Assembly (NCBI GenBank): GCA_021464245.1 | Contig: JADCRB010000037.1 | Location: forward strand, 1,256,056 to 1,320,055 | DNA: 64,000 bases | Source: Carallia brachiata | Taxonomy: Eukaryota > Streptophyta > Magnoliopsida > Malpighiales > Rhizophoraceae | Direction: 5' to 3' | Part shown: in pieces, positions 1 to 10,600 of the stretch | How positions within the stretch are numbered: position 1 is the first letter of the stretch | How the letters are laid out: each line of letters begins with the position of its first letter | Position numbers and translations under genes: made by a program | The notes under the pieces: generated by a model | Database searches by the model: none | What the model was told of the DNA's origin: nothing | What the model saw: only the letters and a program-made list of their open reading frames with translations

Positions 1-234
1 AAAGGGGAAATTCTTTGCTCAAACCACAAGACTCGAGTTTTAAATATACCACATAGACAAATGCAACATCTATTCAATTTCTATTTTAATCGTATTATGC
101 CAATCATCTACGAGCAAACGAATTCGCATTCCCCAATCCCAAACGAAAAGCTTAACCTTTAAGATAGACTCAACAAACATCCAAATTCATCTAATTTACA
201 ATAGAAAATCGGTAATAGCATGCGTAATTTAATA

Positions 235-265
<31 letters not shown>

Positions 266-312
266 TTAAAGGCTCGCATTTGAATGCATAAACATAAGAA
301 AAAACTCATTAC

Positions 313-477
313 CTGCGTAGAGACCAAAATATCATAAGTGACTGGAAAATTCTTGAGTTGCTTCAACGCATCAACACATCGGGCCACGTCCGGCCCATTC
401 GATGAGGCTCCGTCGCCGGCGGCATCATCGGCAGCCTTCTTGGCTGCCTCGAACAACTCCACCAGCTCTCTCTCCAT
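313..477 (-). CDS. TFIIS: Transcription elongation factor TFIIS, first coding exon (partial gene)
   Basis: This is the first coding exon (55 residues) of a TFIIS homologue, the nuclear factor that helps stalled RNA polymerase II by stimulating transcript cleavage. The protein starts MERELVELFEAAKKAADDAA and ends with the segment VTYDILVSTQ. This matches the start of the TFIIS N-terminal (LW/TFIIS-N) domain as known from Arabidopsis At2g38560. The exon closes at CAG followed by a canonical donor (GTAATG on the minus strand, just below position 313). The remaining exons, including the central polymerase-binding domain and the zinc ribbon, lie beyond the left edge. An A/T-rich 5' leader extends from 478 to roughly 770. 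The open frame that continues past 313 ends in a poly-lysine run and is intron. Identification rests on the N-terminal sequence only. Confidence 0.85.
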
Positions 478-860
478 CTATTCTCAAATCCGTAATTCTG
501 GCCCCACAAAATAACCCGGAAAGACCCAAAAAAAAACAAAATTGTCAAAAGCCACGCCTAAAAAAGGAAAAATACAAAATTGAACGGTAGGTGAGCGAAA
601 GACCAGCACCCAAAAAAAAAAATAATAAAATAAAGAGCAAAAATAAAAATAAGCAGAGAAATCGGAAATCTAACGGAAAAAAGGAGATCTGGTGATGGAA
701 TTGAGGGCACCTGAGCGATGTGGCCACGGAATTCTGATGTTTTGACCAGCCAGGAGAGAGAACAGAGACCATACCCTCCCCTCCTTCCCGGCTCTGTGTT
801 TTGCTTGGGGAGCTTGGATGTATCGGTCAGAGTTGTTACGTTTTACCACATAGACCATTA
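478..860 (-). promoter_or_regulatory. Leader and promoter-proximal region of the TFIIS gene
   Basis: This stretch lies directly upstream of the TFIIS start codon on the minus strand. It is purine-rich on the plus strand from about 500 to 690 and more mixed from 700 to 850. No conserved coding frame is seen. The transcription start cannot be fixed by eye. Confidence 0.35.
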
Positions 861-1226
861 TAAAAGGGGAAGAAATATGGTGGATTTCTTTAGATAATTT
901 TAGAAGAGTTATAAAAGTTATATATATATTGATTAATATTATATATATATTATTAGATGAGATTAAATTGTGTAATTATTTATTATTATTTATATAAAAT
1001 TATATAGTATTACTTTATAAAAGATTATGAAAATTACATTAAGTATACCGTAAAATAGATTGATTACTGTGTTGAATATTTACAGAAGCATATGTCTCGG
1101 TGTCCTGTAAAAGTTACTTAATATTATGTTTTTTTTAGTTTGTAAAAGAGATAATCGTCCATTATTAAAGATAAAGTAAATGAAGTAAAAGACTACACTT
1201 AAAATTCATATTTTTTATTTGAAGAT
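861..1226. other. AT-rich intergenic DNA, nothing recognised
   Basis: Very AT-rich spacer with TA runs near 920-960. It contains no coding frame with familiar protein content. Confidence 0.5.
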
Positions 1227-3007
1227 AGGGATAAGCATATTTTTAGTTCTATACGTTTGTCCTTTTTTTACGCAGCTCCATAACGTTAGAGCCGTTTTAT
1301 TTAAGTCCTACACGTTAATGAGTCATTTTAATCGAGTCCAATTTTGGACGGACGTTTGGTTGACCGTTAAATACAACATTGGCCGCATTAAAATATTATA
1401 AAAAAATAGAAATACTTGATTTTAACGTATTAAAGTGAATAAAAATAAAAATCGCTATTTTGAATAAATATACGCAAATATAATATAAAAAATAAAAAAT
1501 TTCAATAAATTTAAAAACAAAAAAGAAAAAATTAAAAAAATTAGTTGAGACCTGGTTGACTGTTAAATACTGCTTTGACTACGTGAAATATTATGAAAAA
1601 ATTAAAAATACGTCATTTTAATGTTTTAAAGTGAATAAAAAAATAAAATATGTCATTTAACTTATTAAAGTGAATAAAAAAATAAAAATATGTCATTTTG
1701 ATTAAATATCATAAATACAATTGTAAAAAAAAAAATTGAAATTTCACTAAATTTAAAAAAAATAGAAAAGAAAATTATAAATTTTGGTTTATACAAATAT
1801 TAATTTTTTAAATATTTTAAAATTATCAACAATTAAAAAAATAAAAGAAAAATAAAAAAAATTCATTCTCTCTTCTCCATTCCTTTCTCTCTCCTCCCTC
1901 CTCTCTTTCTCTCTCCTCGCCTCTCTCCCCTTCGTCTCTCTCTCCTCCCTCCTCCCCCTCTCTTTTCCTTCATCCCTTTCTCTTTCCTTGTCATCGTCCT
2001 CTTCCTGCCTACTTTCACATTTTTGACAAAAAAAAATTGTTGGATTATATGAACAAAATGGATCTTATATGACAAGGAGAGGAAAGGGAGAGGAGGAAGA
2101 GGGGGAAGAGGGAGAAGACAGAGATGGAGGAGAGAGAGCAGAGAGAGGTGATGAGCGAGAAAGAGAGGAGGGAGGAGAGGAGAGAGAAAGGAGGAAAGAA
2201 TGGGGAGAAATTAATTTTTTATATTTTATTTAATTTTTAATAATTTTAAAAATATTTTCTAAAAAATTAATAATTTTCTTTTTACTTTTGGGTTTTTTTT
2301 AAATTTTTTTATTTTTAAATTTATTGAAATTTTAATTTTTAATTTTTTTACAATTATTTTTACGTATATTTAATCAAAATGACATATTTCTATTCTTCAT
2401 TCATTTTAATAAGTTAAAATAATATATTTTTATTTTTATAATATTTTAATGTAGTCAAAGCAGTAGTATTTAACAGTCAATCAGGTCTTTATCTGAATTT
2501 CTTTAATTTTTTTCTTTTTTGTTTTTAAGTTTATTAAAATTTTAATTTTTTTTATAATTATATTTACTTATATTTAGTGAAAATGACATATTTCTATTTT
2601 TTTCATTTTAATATATTAAAATGACGTATTTCTATTTTTCATAATATTTGAACTTAGTTAAAACAGTATTTAACGGTAACTAAGTTTTCAACTAAATTTC
2701 TTTAACTTTTTATTTTTTATTTTTAAATTTATTGAATTTTTTTAAAATTATATTGATGTATATCTATTGAAAATAGTGTATTTTTATTTTTTATTCATGT
2801 TAATATATTAAAATAACGTATTTTTATTTTTTTATAATATTTTAATTGAGGTCAACGCTGATTTTAACGGTCAAATAATCATCCGTCCAAATTTGGACTT
2901 GATTAAAATGACTCGCTAACGTGTAGGATTTAAATAAAACGGCTCTAACGTTATGAAGCTGCATAAAATAGAGACAAACGTATAGGATTAAAAATATGTT
3001 TATCCCT
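1227..3007. mobile_element. Giant foldback (long inverted repeat) transposon, about 1.78 kb
   Basis: The left end AGGGATAAGCATATTTTTAG is mirrored by the right end, which reads inward from 3007 as AGGGATAAACATATTTTTAA. The two arms stay complementary for the whole length. Left-arm phrases such as the ACGTTAGAGCCGTTTTATTT segment (about 1282) recur inverted near 2934. An imperfect repeat around GTTGACTGTTAAATAC occurs inside the left arm and inverted several times in the right arm (about 2465, 2655 and 2860). Near the centre a C/T tract (1861-2000) faces a complementary G/A tract (2070-2205), leaving a loop of only about 60 bases. No transposase is encoded. A clear target duplication was not found. 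This is a non-autonomous element of the foldback or long-TIR MITE class. Confidence 0.8.
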
Positions 3008-3663
3008 CTAAATTAATAACTCTAACAAAAATAAATTTTTACCCTCACTCATGCGATCTCATAATTAAGTATAATTAGACATATATTTAACCATTCCGAA
3101 AACTTTTAACAGAATCCAAATCCATAACTCTGCCGTACACACAAATTTCCTAATCACGGCGGTCTTCGCTCCTTTTTTTTTATTTTTTTAAATTTTTTCT
3201 TATCTAAATTCTAATGGAACGGCAGAAAGCCTTTTTTTTTTTTGCTCCTTTCTGCAGACAAATGAAAATAAGAGGCTTGGAAACTGGTACGGATTAATGG
3301 CCAGTTTATCTGGATCGTTCACAATGAGCGGTTCTGATGTTGCAGAGGCAACGTAATATCGTTTTGGGTTTGGGTTTGGACTCTCATGCTAGAAATCTGA
3401 TGTCAATTCTTTTTAGGCTCATGAGCTACTCATTGTTTGCTATTGATATGAATTGAGAGCCCAAACCATCACAAGGGTATGTTCAGGGCCTACTAATAAG
3501 AAAAGAACCTCACAGTACAACCACAGCCTTCTTCCACCCCAGGCCCAAACACCTCCAACAGAAATTCCCGGAAATGAGCAAAATCAACCGAAAAATTGTT
3601 CCACGCATCAATGATAATATAACATAACAAAAGTATGAATATTTGGTACCCAAGGACACGAGA
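3008..3663. other. Intergenic spacer
   Basis: Mixed spacer between the foldback and a duplicated segment. The open frames on the minus strand near 3493-3765 show no recognisable protein. Nothing else is supported. Confidence 0.4.
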
Positions 3664-3792
3664 AAGATGGCAGGAAGTGGGATCGAAAGAACTGAGTCCC
3701 ACATGTGTCAGTCCGTTTTTACATGGACGTTTATAGATGTCCTCTTCTCTCTCCACCGTGAACATGAATGAAGCATCTATTTTGAGTAGGAA
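3664..3792 (+). repeat. Dispersed direct repeat, copy 1
   Basis: About 130 bases here recur at 4375-4508 in the same orientation. Shared phrases include GGAAGTGGGATCG, AAGAACT, GATGTCCTCT, GTGAATGAA-like text and TCTATTTTGAGTA. Similarity is moderate, with many substitutions, so the duplication is not recent. Confidence 0.65.
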
Positions 3793-4374
3793 CCCAGGCT
3801 CGGGATTCAGGATAAATTAACGGAAAAAGCAACCCTGATGTTTCCCCATCTCCTACCGTTCCTCTTCACCAAAGCAGTCAGTCGGGTGACGGGGGCATTT
3901 TCAAGAAGAGAAAACGTTGGCGTGTATAATTTTGGCGTTTCGAATAAAATATAATTGATAATTTTTATAAATAATATTTATAATAAAAAAAATTAATTTT
4001 TTTGTAAAAATTATCAGTGTTATTGTAAAAAGTATCAAATTTACTACATTTAAGATACTAATTGAACACAAAAATTTTATACGTTTATTAGTGCTCTTTC
4101 AAAATTAGCATGTTTTTTAATTTTCTTTTTGTCCAATTGAAATGGATAATCAGAATTTAGTTATTAGTGTCATTTAGGCCCGAAAGGGAAACATAAACAA
4201 TTTTGTGATTTTATTTAATTAATTTTAAAATAATAAATAAAGTGTTATAAATTATTAAATAATTTAATTTATATATTAAAAAAATTATTAAATAAAATTA
4301 AATAAAATTATATCATTATTTGTTATTATTTATTTAAAATTATAAAGTAATATAATATTACTCAATCTAAAAAT
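3793..4374. other. Intergenic spacer between the two repeat copies
   Basis: AT-rich DNA. The part from about 4200 to 4370 is a nearly pure A/T stretch with inverted-repeat character, similar in texture to other AT-rich stretches near 15640-15800 and 28045-28205. No gene is seen. Confidence 0.35.
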
Positions 4375-4508
4375 GACGGGAAGTGGGATCGCAAGAACTA
4401 ACTCCTGTAGGCGTCCGTGTGTCGGCACATGTCCGTTTAGTCATTTATCGATGTCCTCTCCTCTCACCACCGAGAGCGTGAATGAATCGTCTATTTTGAG
4501 TAAGAAAG
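4375..4508 (+). repeat. Dispersed direct repeat, copy 2
   Basis: Partner of 3664-3792, about 710 bases away in the same orientation. A 66-codon open frame crosses it, but the other copy does not preserve that frame. It is better read as duplicated non-coding DNA. Confidence 0.65.
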
Positions 4509-4710
4509 AGCTTCAATTGACATCGTTAAACAAAAAAAAAAATCAATTAAATACTATTCCGACAATACATTAAACACAATTAACTACTTTAATAAGAATA
4601 ATGTTATATAGTACCAAATTTTTTTATTATTTTTTATGATTTAATTTTTTTGATGCAATAAAGAGTTTTTAATATTTTTATTTTGTCTCTTAAAATTACA
4701 ACTTAATTAA

Positions 4711-5208
4711 AGGGATATCAATATTTTTAATTCTAAACTTTTAAATTTTTTTACGTTTGAATCCTAAACTTTTTTGACATTTCATTTGAATTCTAAATCT
4801 TTTGATTTCATACTATATCAGTCCTTTAAATTACAAAAAGTGGTCAATCGATTAATAAATGAGTTTAATTTAATAAAAATTATTTTAAAAAGATTAAATA
4901 TATGAATTAAATATTTTCTTATTAACAAAATATGTATATTAAATATTTTTTTAATCAACAAATATACGAATTAAATAAGTAACATGCATATTTTTGATAG
5001 AAAATACATTTAATTCATATATTTAATATTTTTTAAATAATTTTTTGTAAATTTAAAATCATTTTTAATAGATTAATCACTTTTGGTAAACAGATGGACT
5101 GATTTGGTAGAAAATTAAAAGGTTTAGTACTCAAATGAAATATCAAAAAAATTTAGAACTCAAACGTAAAAAAATTTAAAAGTTTATAATTAAAAATATT
5201 GATATCCC
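4711..5208. mobile_element. MITE, 498 bp, long terminal inverted repeats
   Basis: The element starts AGGGATATCAATATTTTTAA and ends with the inverted counterpart TTAAAAATATTGATATCCCT (one base differs across the arms). The arms remain complementary through the CAAACGTAAAAAAATTTAAAAG region (5161 onward), which mirrors about 4740-4755. TTAATTAA lies on both sides (4703-4710 and 5209-5216), giving a plausible 8-bp target duplication. That word is itself a palindrome, which makes the boundary ambiguous. The first seven bases, AGGGATA, are the same as in the 1227-3007 foldback. No coding capacity. Confidence 0.85.
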
Positions 5209-5828
5209 TTAATTAAATTCAATATTACTTTTAAATTTAAGAATTTTTCATAAAATTTTATAATAAATTTCTTTTGGTGATATTTGTCTTTATTTTTATT
5301 TTAAACTTTTTTTTTTTTTTTGTGGGAACCAATTGGCAAGAAGGATGCAAACATGCTTTTCAAACTTAATGAGTGCCGGGTGTCAGCAAATTCATTTATG
5401 CCACGTGACACTCCCCTACCGAAAAAGACAATGCAAAGAATAAAGCTAGAAGAATCACAAAACCAACATTCAGGTTACAAAAATGTATATAATATGATAC
5501 AGAATCATATTATACAGTATAAAGCTATAATCATATTCTAGTTAAAAAAAAAAAAAGATACACAATCATACAATACAATGCAATAGTAAAATAATATATC
5601 TTTGTTATATTAACTTAAATTTGGATTTCTTAGTTATTATTCACCGTCAAGCAAATGGAATTTTTTTATCTAGTGCATGGTGTTTGATTTTCGACTCAGA
5701 TAATAAAATGAAACACCATAAAAACCCAAACAGCGTTAATATCGTGGGTTTACCTTTTGAAAAAGGGTGAAATATGATAAATTCGATTGGCAGATATTAT
5801 AATCAATTGTATATATATATATATATAT

Positions 5829-5960
5829 AATTTTTATTTTAATTTTTTTTAAGTGACTATAATTTATTTATAATATTATATTACACAATAAATAAAATTT
5901 ATTTAAATAAAAAATTAAAAATAATATTTAAATAAAATTAATAAATATTATATATATCCT
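5829..5960 (-). mobile_element. Short AT-rich MITE-like repeat, copy 1
   Basis: Read on the minus strand, this stretch matches the AT-rich repeat at 20725-20875. It has TTTAAATAAATT...ACTTATTG-like text followed by ATTACACTCATTT-like text, then AAAAAATTAAAATAAAAAT at its end. It has no coding content. Ends were judged by eye. Confidence 0.5.
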
Positions 5961-6029
5961 AAGCACCCTTTAATTTCAATAAAAAAAAAGGCATATTAAT
6001 TTTTCCATTAGGCTGGCAAAAGTACGAGA

Positions 6030-6478
6030 GAAGAACACATTAGAAAGGCGGTGCTGGAGCGGGCGGACAAAGCCAAGAATTGTGGCGTGCCACTCGTCTC
6101 TCAATCTCTGTTTCTTGCATCCGATTTTCTCGCCCGCGCCTCCTTCCCCGACTTTCCGCCAAACAATCCTCATTTTTCTTTTCCCTCCCTCCTCTTCGTT
6201 CTCGTTCTTGTTGTTCTTCATAACACCAATTCATTAATGAAGAGAAGAGCGAGTTAAGAGATCTAATCTGAATCTGTTCTGATTCGGGCAGGGGCTGTCT
6301 GTCTCCAGGAAAAAAAAAAAAAAGCCAGTGTTTCAGTCTGCCATTTCACCATCATTTCGTTTTCAGTGTAATTGATTTTTTGTTTACGTGCTGCAATAAC
6401 ATACGTACATACAAATCTCAGCTTCGTTTCCCTTATCCCGAGACGATAAACCTCTGGAATCCTCTGCCCCCCTCCTCG
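6030..6478 (+). promoter_or_regulatory. 5' leader exon of the flippase gene
   Basis: A C/T-rich stretch ends in TCG followed by a GTACGT donor at 6479. A matching acceptor, TTGCATTGGCAG, occurs at 7452, about 200 bases before the start codon. This predicts a non-coding leader exon and a leader intron of roughly 970 bases. The exact transcription start is unknown. Short open frames here are not coding. Confidence 0.5.
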
Positions 6479-7657
6479 GTACGTTCGCTTCCTGCATTTA
6501 TTATCCATCTTTTTTTTTTTTTGTTTAATGTTATTAATTTTTTCATCAATGGTTTGGAGGATTAGGAAGAAAAAGCAACATTGTTTTTGAAAATTGGGAA
6601 ATTTTTTGTTCTGATCAGTTTGGTAATTTGAAATTTGGGGTTTGGGGTTATTGAATTTCTTTGATCATAAAGAATGATTTGGCTGTGACTGTGATTATTA
6701 GTTTTGGCATGTATTGCCACTAAGGAGACAGATGCGTGAAGATTTTGTTGTCATTTTGGGTCGGTCGGAGTTTTGTCATGATCTTTAATGAATTGCATTG
6801 AATTGAAGCTTTGAAATGTTATTATTACCGCATGAGGTGTCAGTTTGGTAGTTATTTGGTGTGTCTTCTTTCGCTACAACCCAAGTTCGAGTCGTGGTAC
6901 TGGATTTCGCCCGTTCCAATTACTTGGGATTATGTAAAAGCACAGTTGTCATTTGAAGACTCGTAAATACTGTAATTTGACGTAAGAAAAACCCGTTGGT
7001 TCTAACAGTGCTTGGATAGTGAGTCTACCTCATAGGAATAGTTGAATAAAACTCAAATAAACGAGAGTTATTCCGGTTCCGACTTACAGATCTGACTGTC
7101 ATGTTTACAATGATTTTTTTGGATAAAAAAAATTATTATTATTATTATTATTTTTTCTTTCTGTTTCAAAATTTCCCGCTCTTCTGTGAGCGTCTGTAGC
7201 TGAAGAAGACCTGTTTTCTGTCCGTATATGAGTGCAGCTGAGCCACACTTTACAGAGATTTCAATTTTGTCTGGCCTTGAAGCCCTCTGGGAGCATTCAC
7301 TGGCCACAGAAATTTCAAGCCTGCATTTCAATTTTAGGGTGAGAAATTCTGAGGCCCCCCAAAAACCCAAAACGTAAAAGGAAAAAAAAAAAACCTAGCT
7401 CTTTTTTTTTTTTTCTTCCTGTGTAACATTGTTGATTTGTTTGCATTGGCAGGGGAGAATTGAATAATGGGTTTACCTCTAGCCTTTTGGTTTCTTCATT
7501 GCTGATAAATGAAATCAAGCTCGAATTTGTTTTGTTCACCTCCCAGATGGAATGTGGAGGACATGTGCCCTGGTTTGAGAATCTTTTATTAAATGGTTAG
7601 TGGATGTAGCAGGAGTTTTTTAGTTGATTCTCCAATGTGACCATTGGAGGGCTATTT

Positions 7658-10600
7658 ATGACTTCTTGCCAGCCGTTGCTGTCCTCATCAGATCCTTCTG
7701 CGTCATCTCCCCCTCATCACCGTTGTAGATGCAGTTCCTTGAGCTGTCTGTGCCTCAATGATACGTTCAATTCTTCCAAATTAAGTGACACTCCAAGTAG
7801 ACCGTTCGACTTAGATTATTTGGTGAAGAGTGACGAAGCTTTCTCTGTTGAATGCAACAGCTTTCATAGTAGGAATTCACTCGGAGAAAGTCTTCGTTCT
7901 GCTGCAACAATTTTCCATTCTGTTGACTCTCAATTCTTTGAGCAGGTTTCATTGGAATGCCCCACGAAGGAGAATACGCACCTGGTGTCGTGGGGTACAA
8001 TGGAACTGCCGCATAACAGCAATAACAACGTCATTTCTGCCTCCTTTGAAATTTCTGGAGATTCATCTTTGCTCCACCCAAAGTTGGGGTCTAGGGCTGA
8101 ACATTCTGTTCATGACAAGTTAAGCAAGTCTCAGAGGAGGAGCCGCCACAAAAGTGTGCAGTTTGATGACAACTTACTGCGTGAAGATGATGCCAGGTTC
8201 ATCTGTATAAATGATCCTAGGAGAACCAATGACGAGTATGAGTTCACGGGGAATGAGATTCGAACAAGCAAGTATACATTGATTACTTTCTTGCCCAAGA
8301 ATCTTTTCATTCAATTCCATCGGGTTGCTTACTTGTATTTCTTGGCTATTGTTGCACTTAATCAGCTTCCTCCTCTCGCGGTGTTTGGTAGAACTGTATC
8401 TCTTTTTCCTCTCCTGTTTGTGCTTTTTGTCACAGCCATAAAAGATGGCTATGAAGATTGGCGAAGGCACAGATCAGACCGCAATGAGAACAACAGAGAG
8501 GCACTAGTTCTGCAATCAGGTGAATTCCGATTCAAAAAATGGAAAAATATACAAGCTGGTGAAGTTGTGAAGATTCATGCTGATGATACAATTCCTTGTG
8601 ACATGGTCTTATTAGGGACTAGTGATCCTAGTGGGGTTGCTTACATTCAAACAATGAATTTGGATGGTGAGTCTAACTTGAAGACGAGGTATGCTAGACA
8701 GGAAACATCTTTGGCAGTGTCTGAAGGTTGCGCAATATCAGGTCTTATCAGATGTGAACAACCTAATAGGAATATCTATGAGTTTACAGCCAACATAGAG
8801 TTCAACGGATATAGGTTTCCCCTCAGCCAATCAAATATTGTTTTGCGTGGTTGTCAGCTGAAGAACACAGATTGGATAATTGGGGTCGTGGTGTATGCTG
8901 GACAGGAAACAAAAGCGATGCTGAATAGTGCAGCATCACCTTCCAAGAGAAGCAAACTAGAAAGTTACATGAACCGAGAGACACTGTGGTTATCCGTATT
9001 TCTCTTCATCATGTGTCTGGTTGTGGGGCTTGGGATGGGCCTATGGTTAGTACACTATGAGAATCAGCTTGATACCTTACCTTATTATAGAAAGAGATAC
9101 TTCAATAATGGAAATGATAATGGGAAAAGATACAAGTATTATGGGATTCCCATGGAGATTTTTTTCTCCTTTCTAAGTTCTATTATAGTCTTCCAGATAA
9201 TGATCCCAATATCACTTTATATTACAATGGAATTGGTACGTTTGGGCCAGTCTTACTTCATGATTGGAGACAAGCATATGTTTGACAGTAGTTCTGGCTC
9301 CAGGTTTCAATGCAGATCTCTCAATATAAATGAGGACTTGGGTCAGATACGCTATGTTTTTTCTGATAAAACAGGGACACTGACAGAGAATAAAATGGTA
9401 TTCCAGAGAGCAAGTGTGTATGGCAAGAATTATGGACAATCCTTGCTTAAAGATGATCAATTGCAGGAAGAAAATGTTTCAGGTATTAAACAAATAGTTC
9501 AAAACAAATTTTTTACCTTTTATCCTTCCATTACCATTTTCATTTTATGGTTTGAGTTGTTCCTATTCTTTATATTTGTATTGTGCCATTTATGTTGTGC
9601 TTTTGCCCATTTATACTAGTGCAACTATTCATCGAATGGAAACTCTTAAGTCTTATCTACTCAATATTTTATTCTGTGGCAAGTGGGCAATGATTTTTCC
9701 AGATGAGGATGTTGTGAAGGGCTGCGCTTATTCTTCTTTTTCATTGGCCGTCAACAAGTACTGAATGGGTTGCTCTTTAGTCATTGTAACTTTTTTTTTC
9801 TTAGCATACCATGTCCATTCCATGAACGTAACAAAGAATGAAGCTTTTGGTCTGCTTTATCAAATGAGCCTATTGCTGCATTGGATATATGTGACGTTGG
9901 ATATCCATTCTGTCTTGTTGGTGCACTTGAGTCTTTTTCATGAATTGCAACTTAGGAGCCAAGCAAATCTGCATTTGTACGTTTGTTGTCAATAATAAAA
10001 GCTACTGTCATTGTCTATGTTGGTGATTTTGTATCCAATATTGAAGTGAATGCTGCTGTTTTTTTTTTTATTTGGATTTTTGACGTGAGTATATGTGCTA
10101 TTACTGCATCAAAATCAGTGCCTTTTCTATTAGCATTTTATCCTATTTATTGAGGAGGATTTTTGTCTTCAATTGCTGTGAATTATATGATTGCTGAGTG
10201 AGCATAGCTGTTTACTGCATTGTAAGGCATGTTGTGCTATTATCTCATTCAAGTATTCATTTTACTTGGTGATGTGCAGCAGGAACTGCACGTAGGGCAT
10301 GGAAACTTAAATCTACAATTGCTGTCGATTCTGAACTCGTGCAATTGTTGCACAAAGACATAGTTGGAGAACAGAGGGTTGCTGCTCATGAGTTTTTCCT
10401 TGCGCTTGCTGCGTGTAATACAGTGATTCCTATTCGTTCTCAATGTAGTTCTAGTTCCAAGGAGAGTGAATCTCATGAGAATGTAGAAACCATTGATTAT
10501 CAGGGCGAATCTCCTGATGAGCAAGCATTAGTTGCCGCAGCCTCTGCATATGGTTATACTCTCTTTGAGCGTACATCTGGGCACATAGTAATTGATGTTG

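Noticed and set aside
1863..2075. 70-codon Arg/Glu/Gly-rich frame on the minus strand
   Set aside because: It is the translation of the C/T tract in the centre of the foldback, not a protein.
4373..4573. 66-codon frame with Cys pairs
   Set aside because: It overlaps a duplicated non-coding segment whose other copy does not keep the frame.
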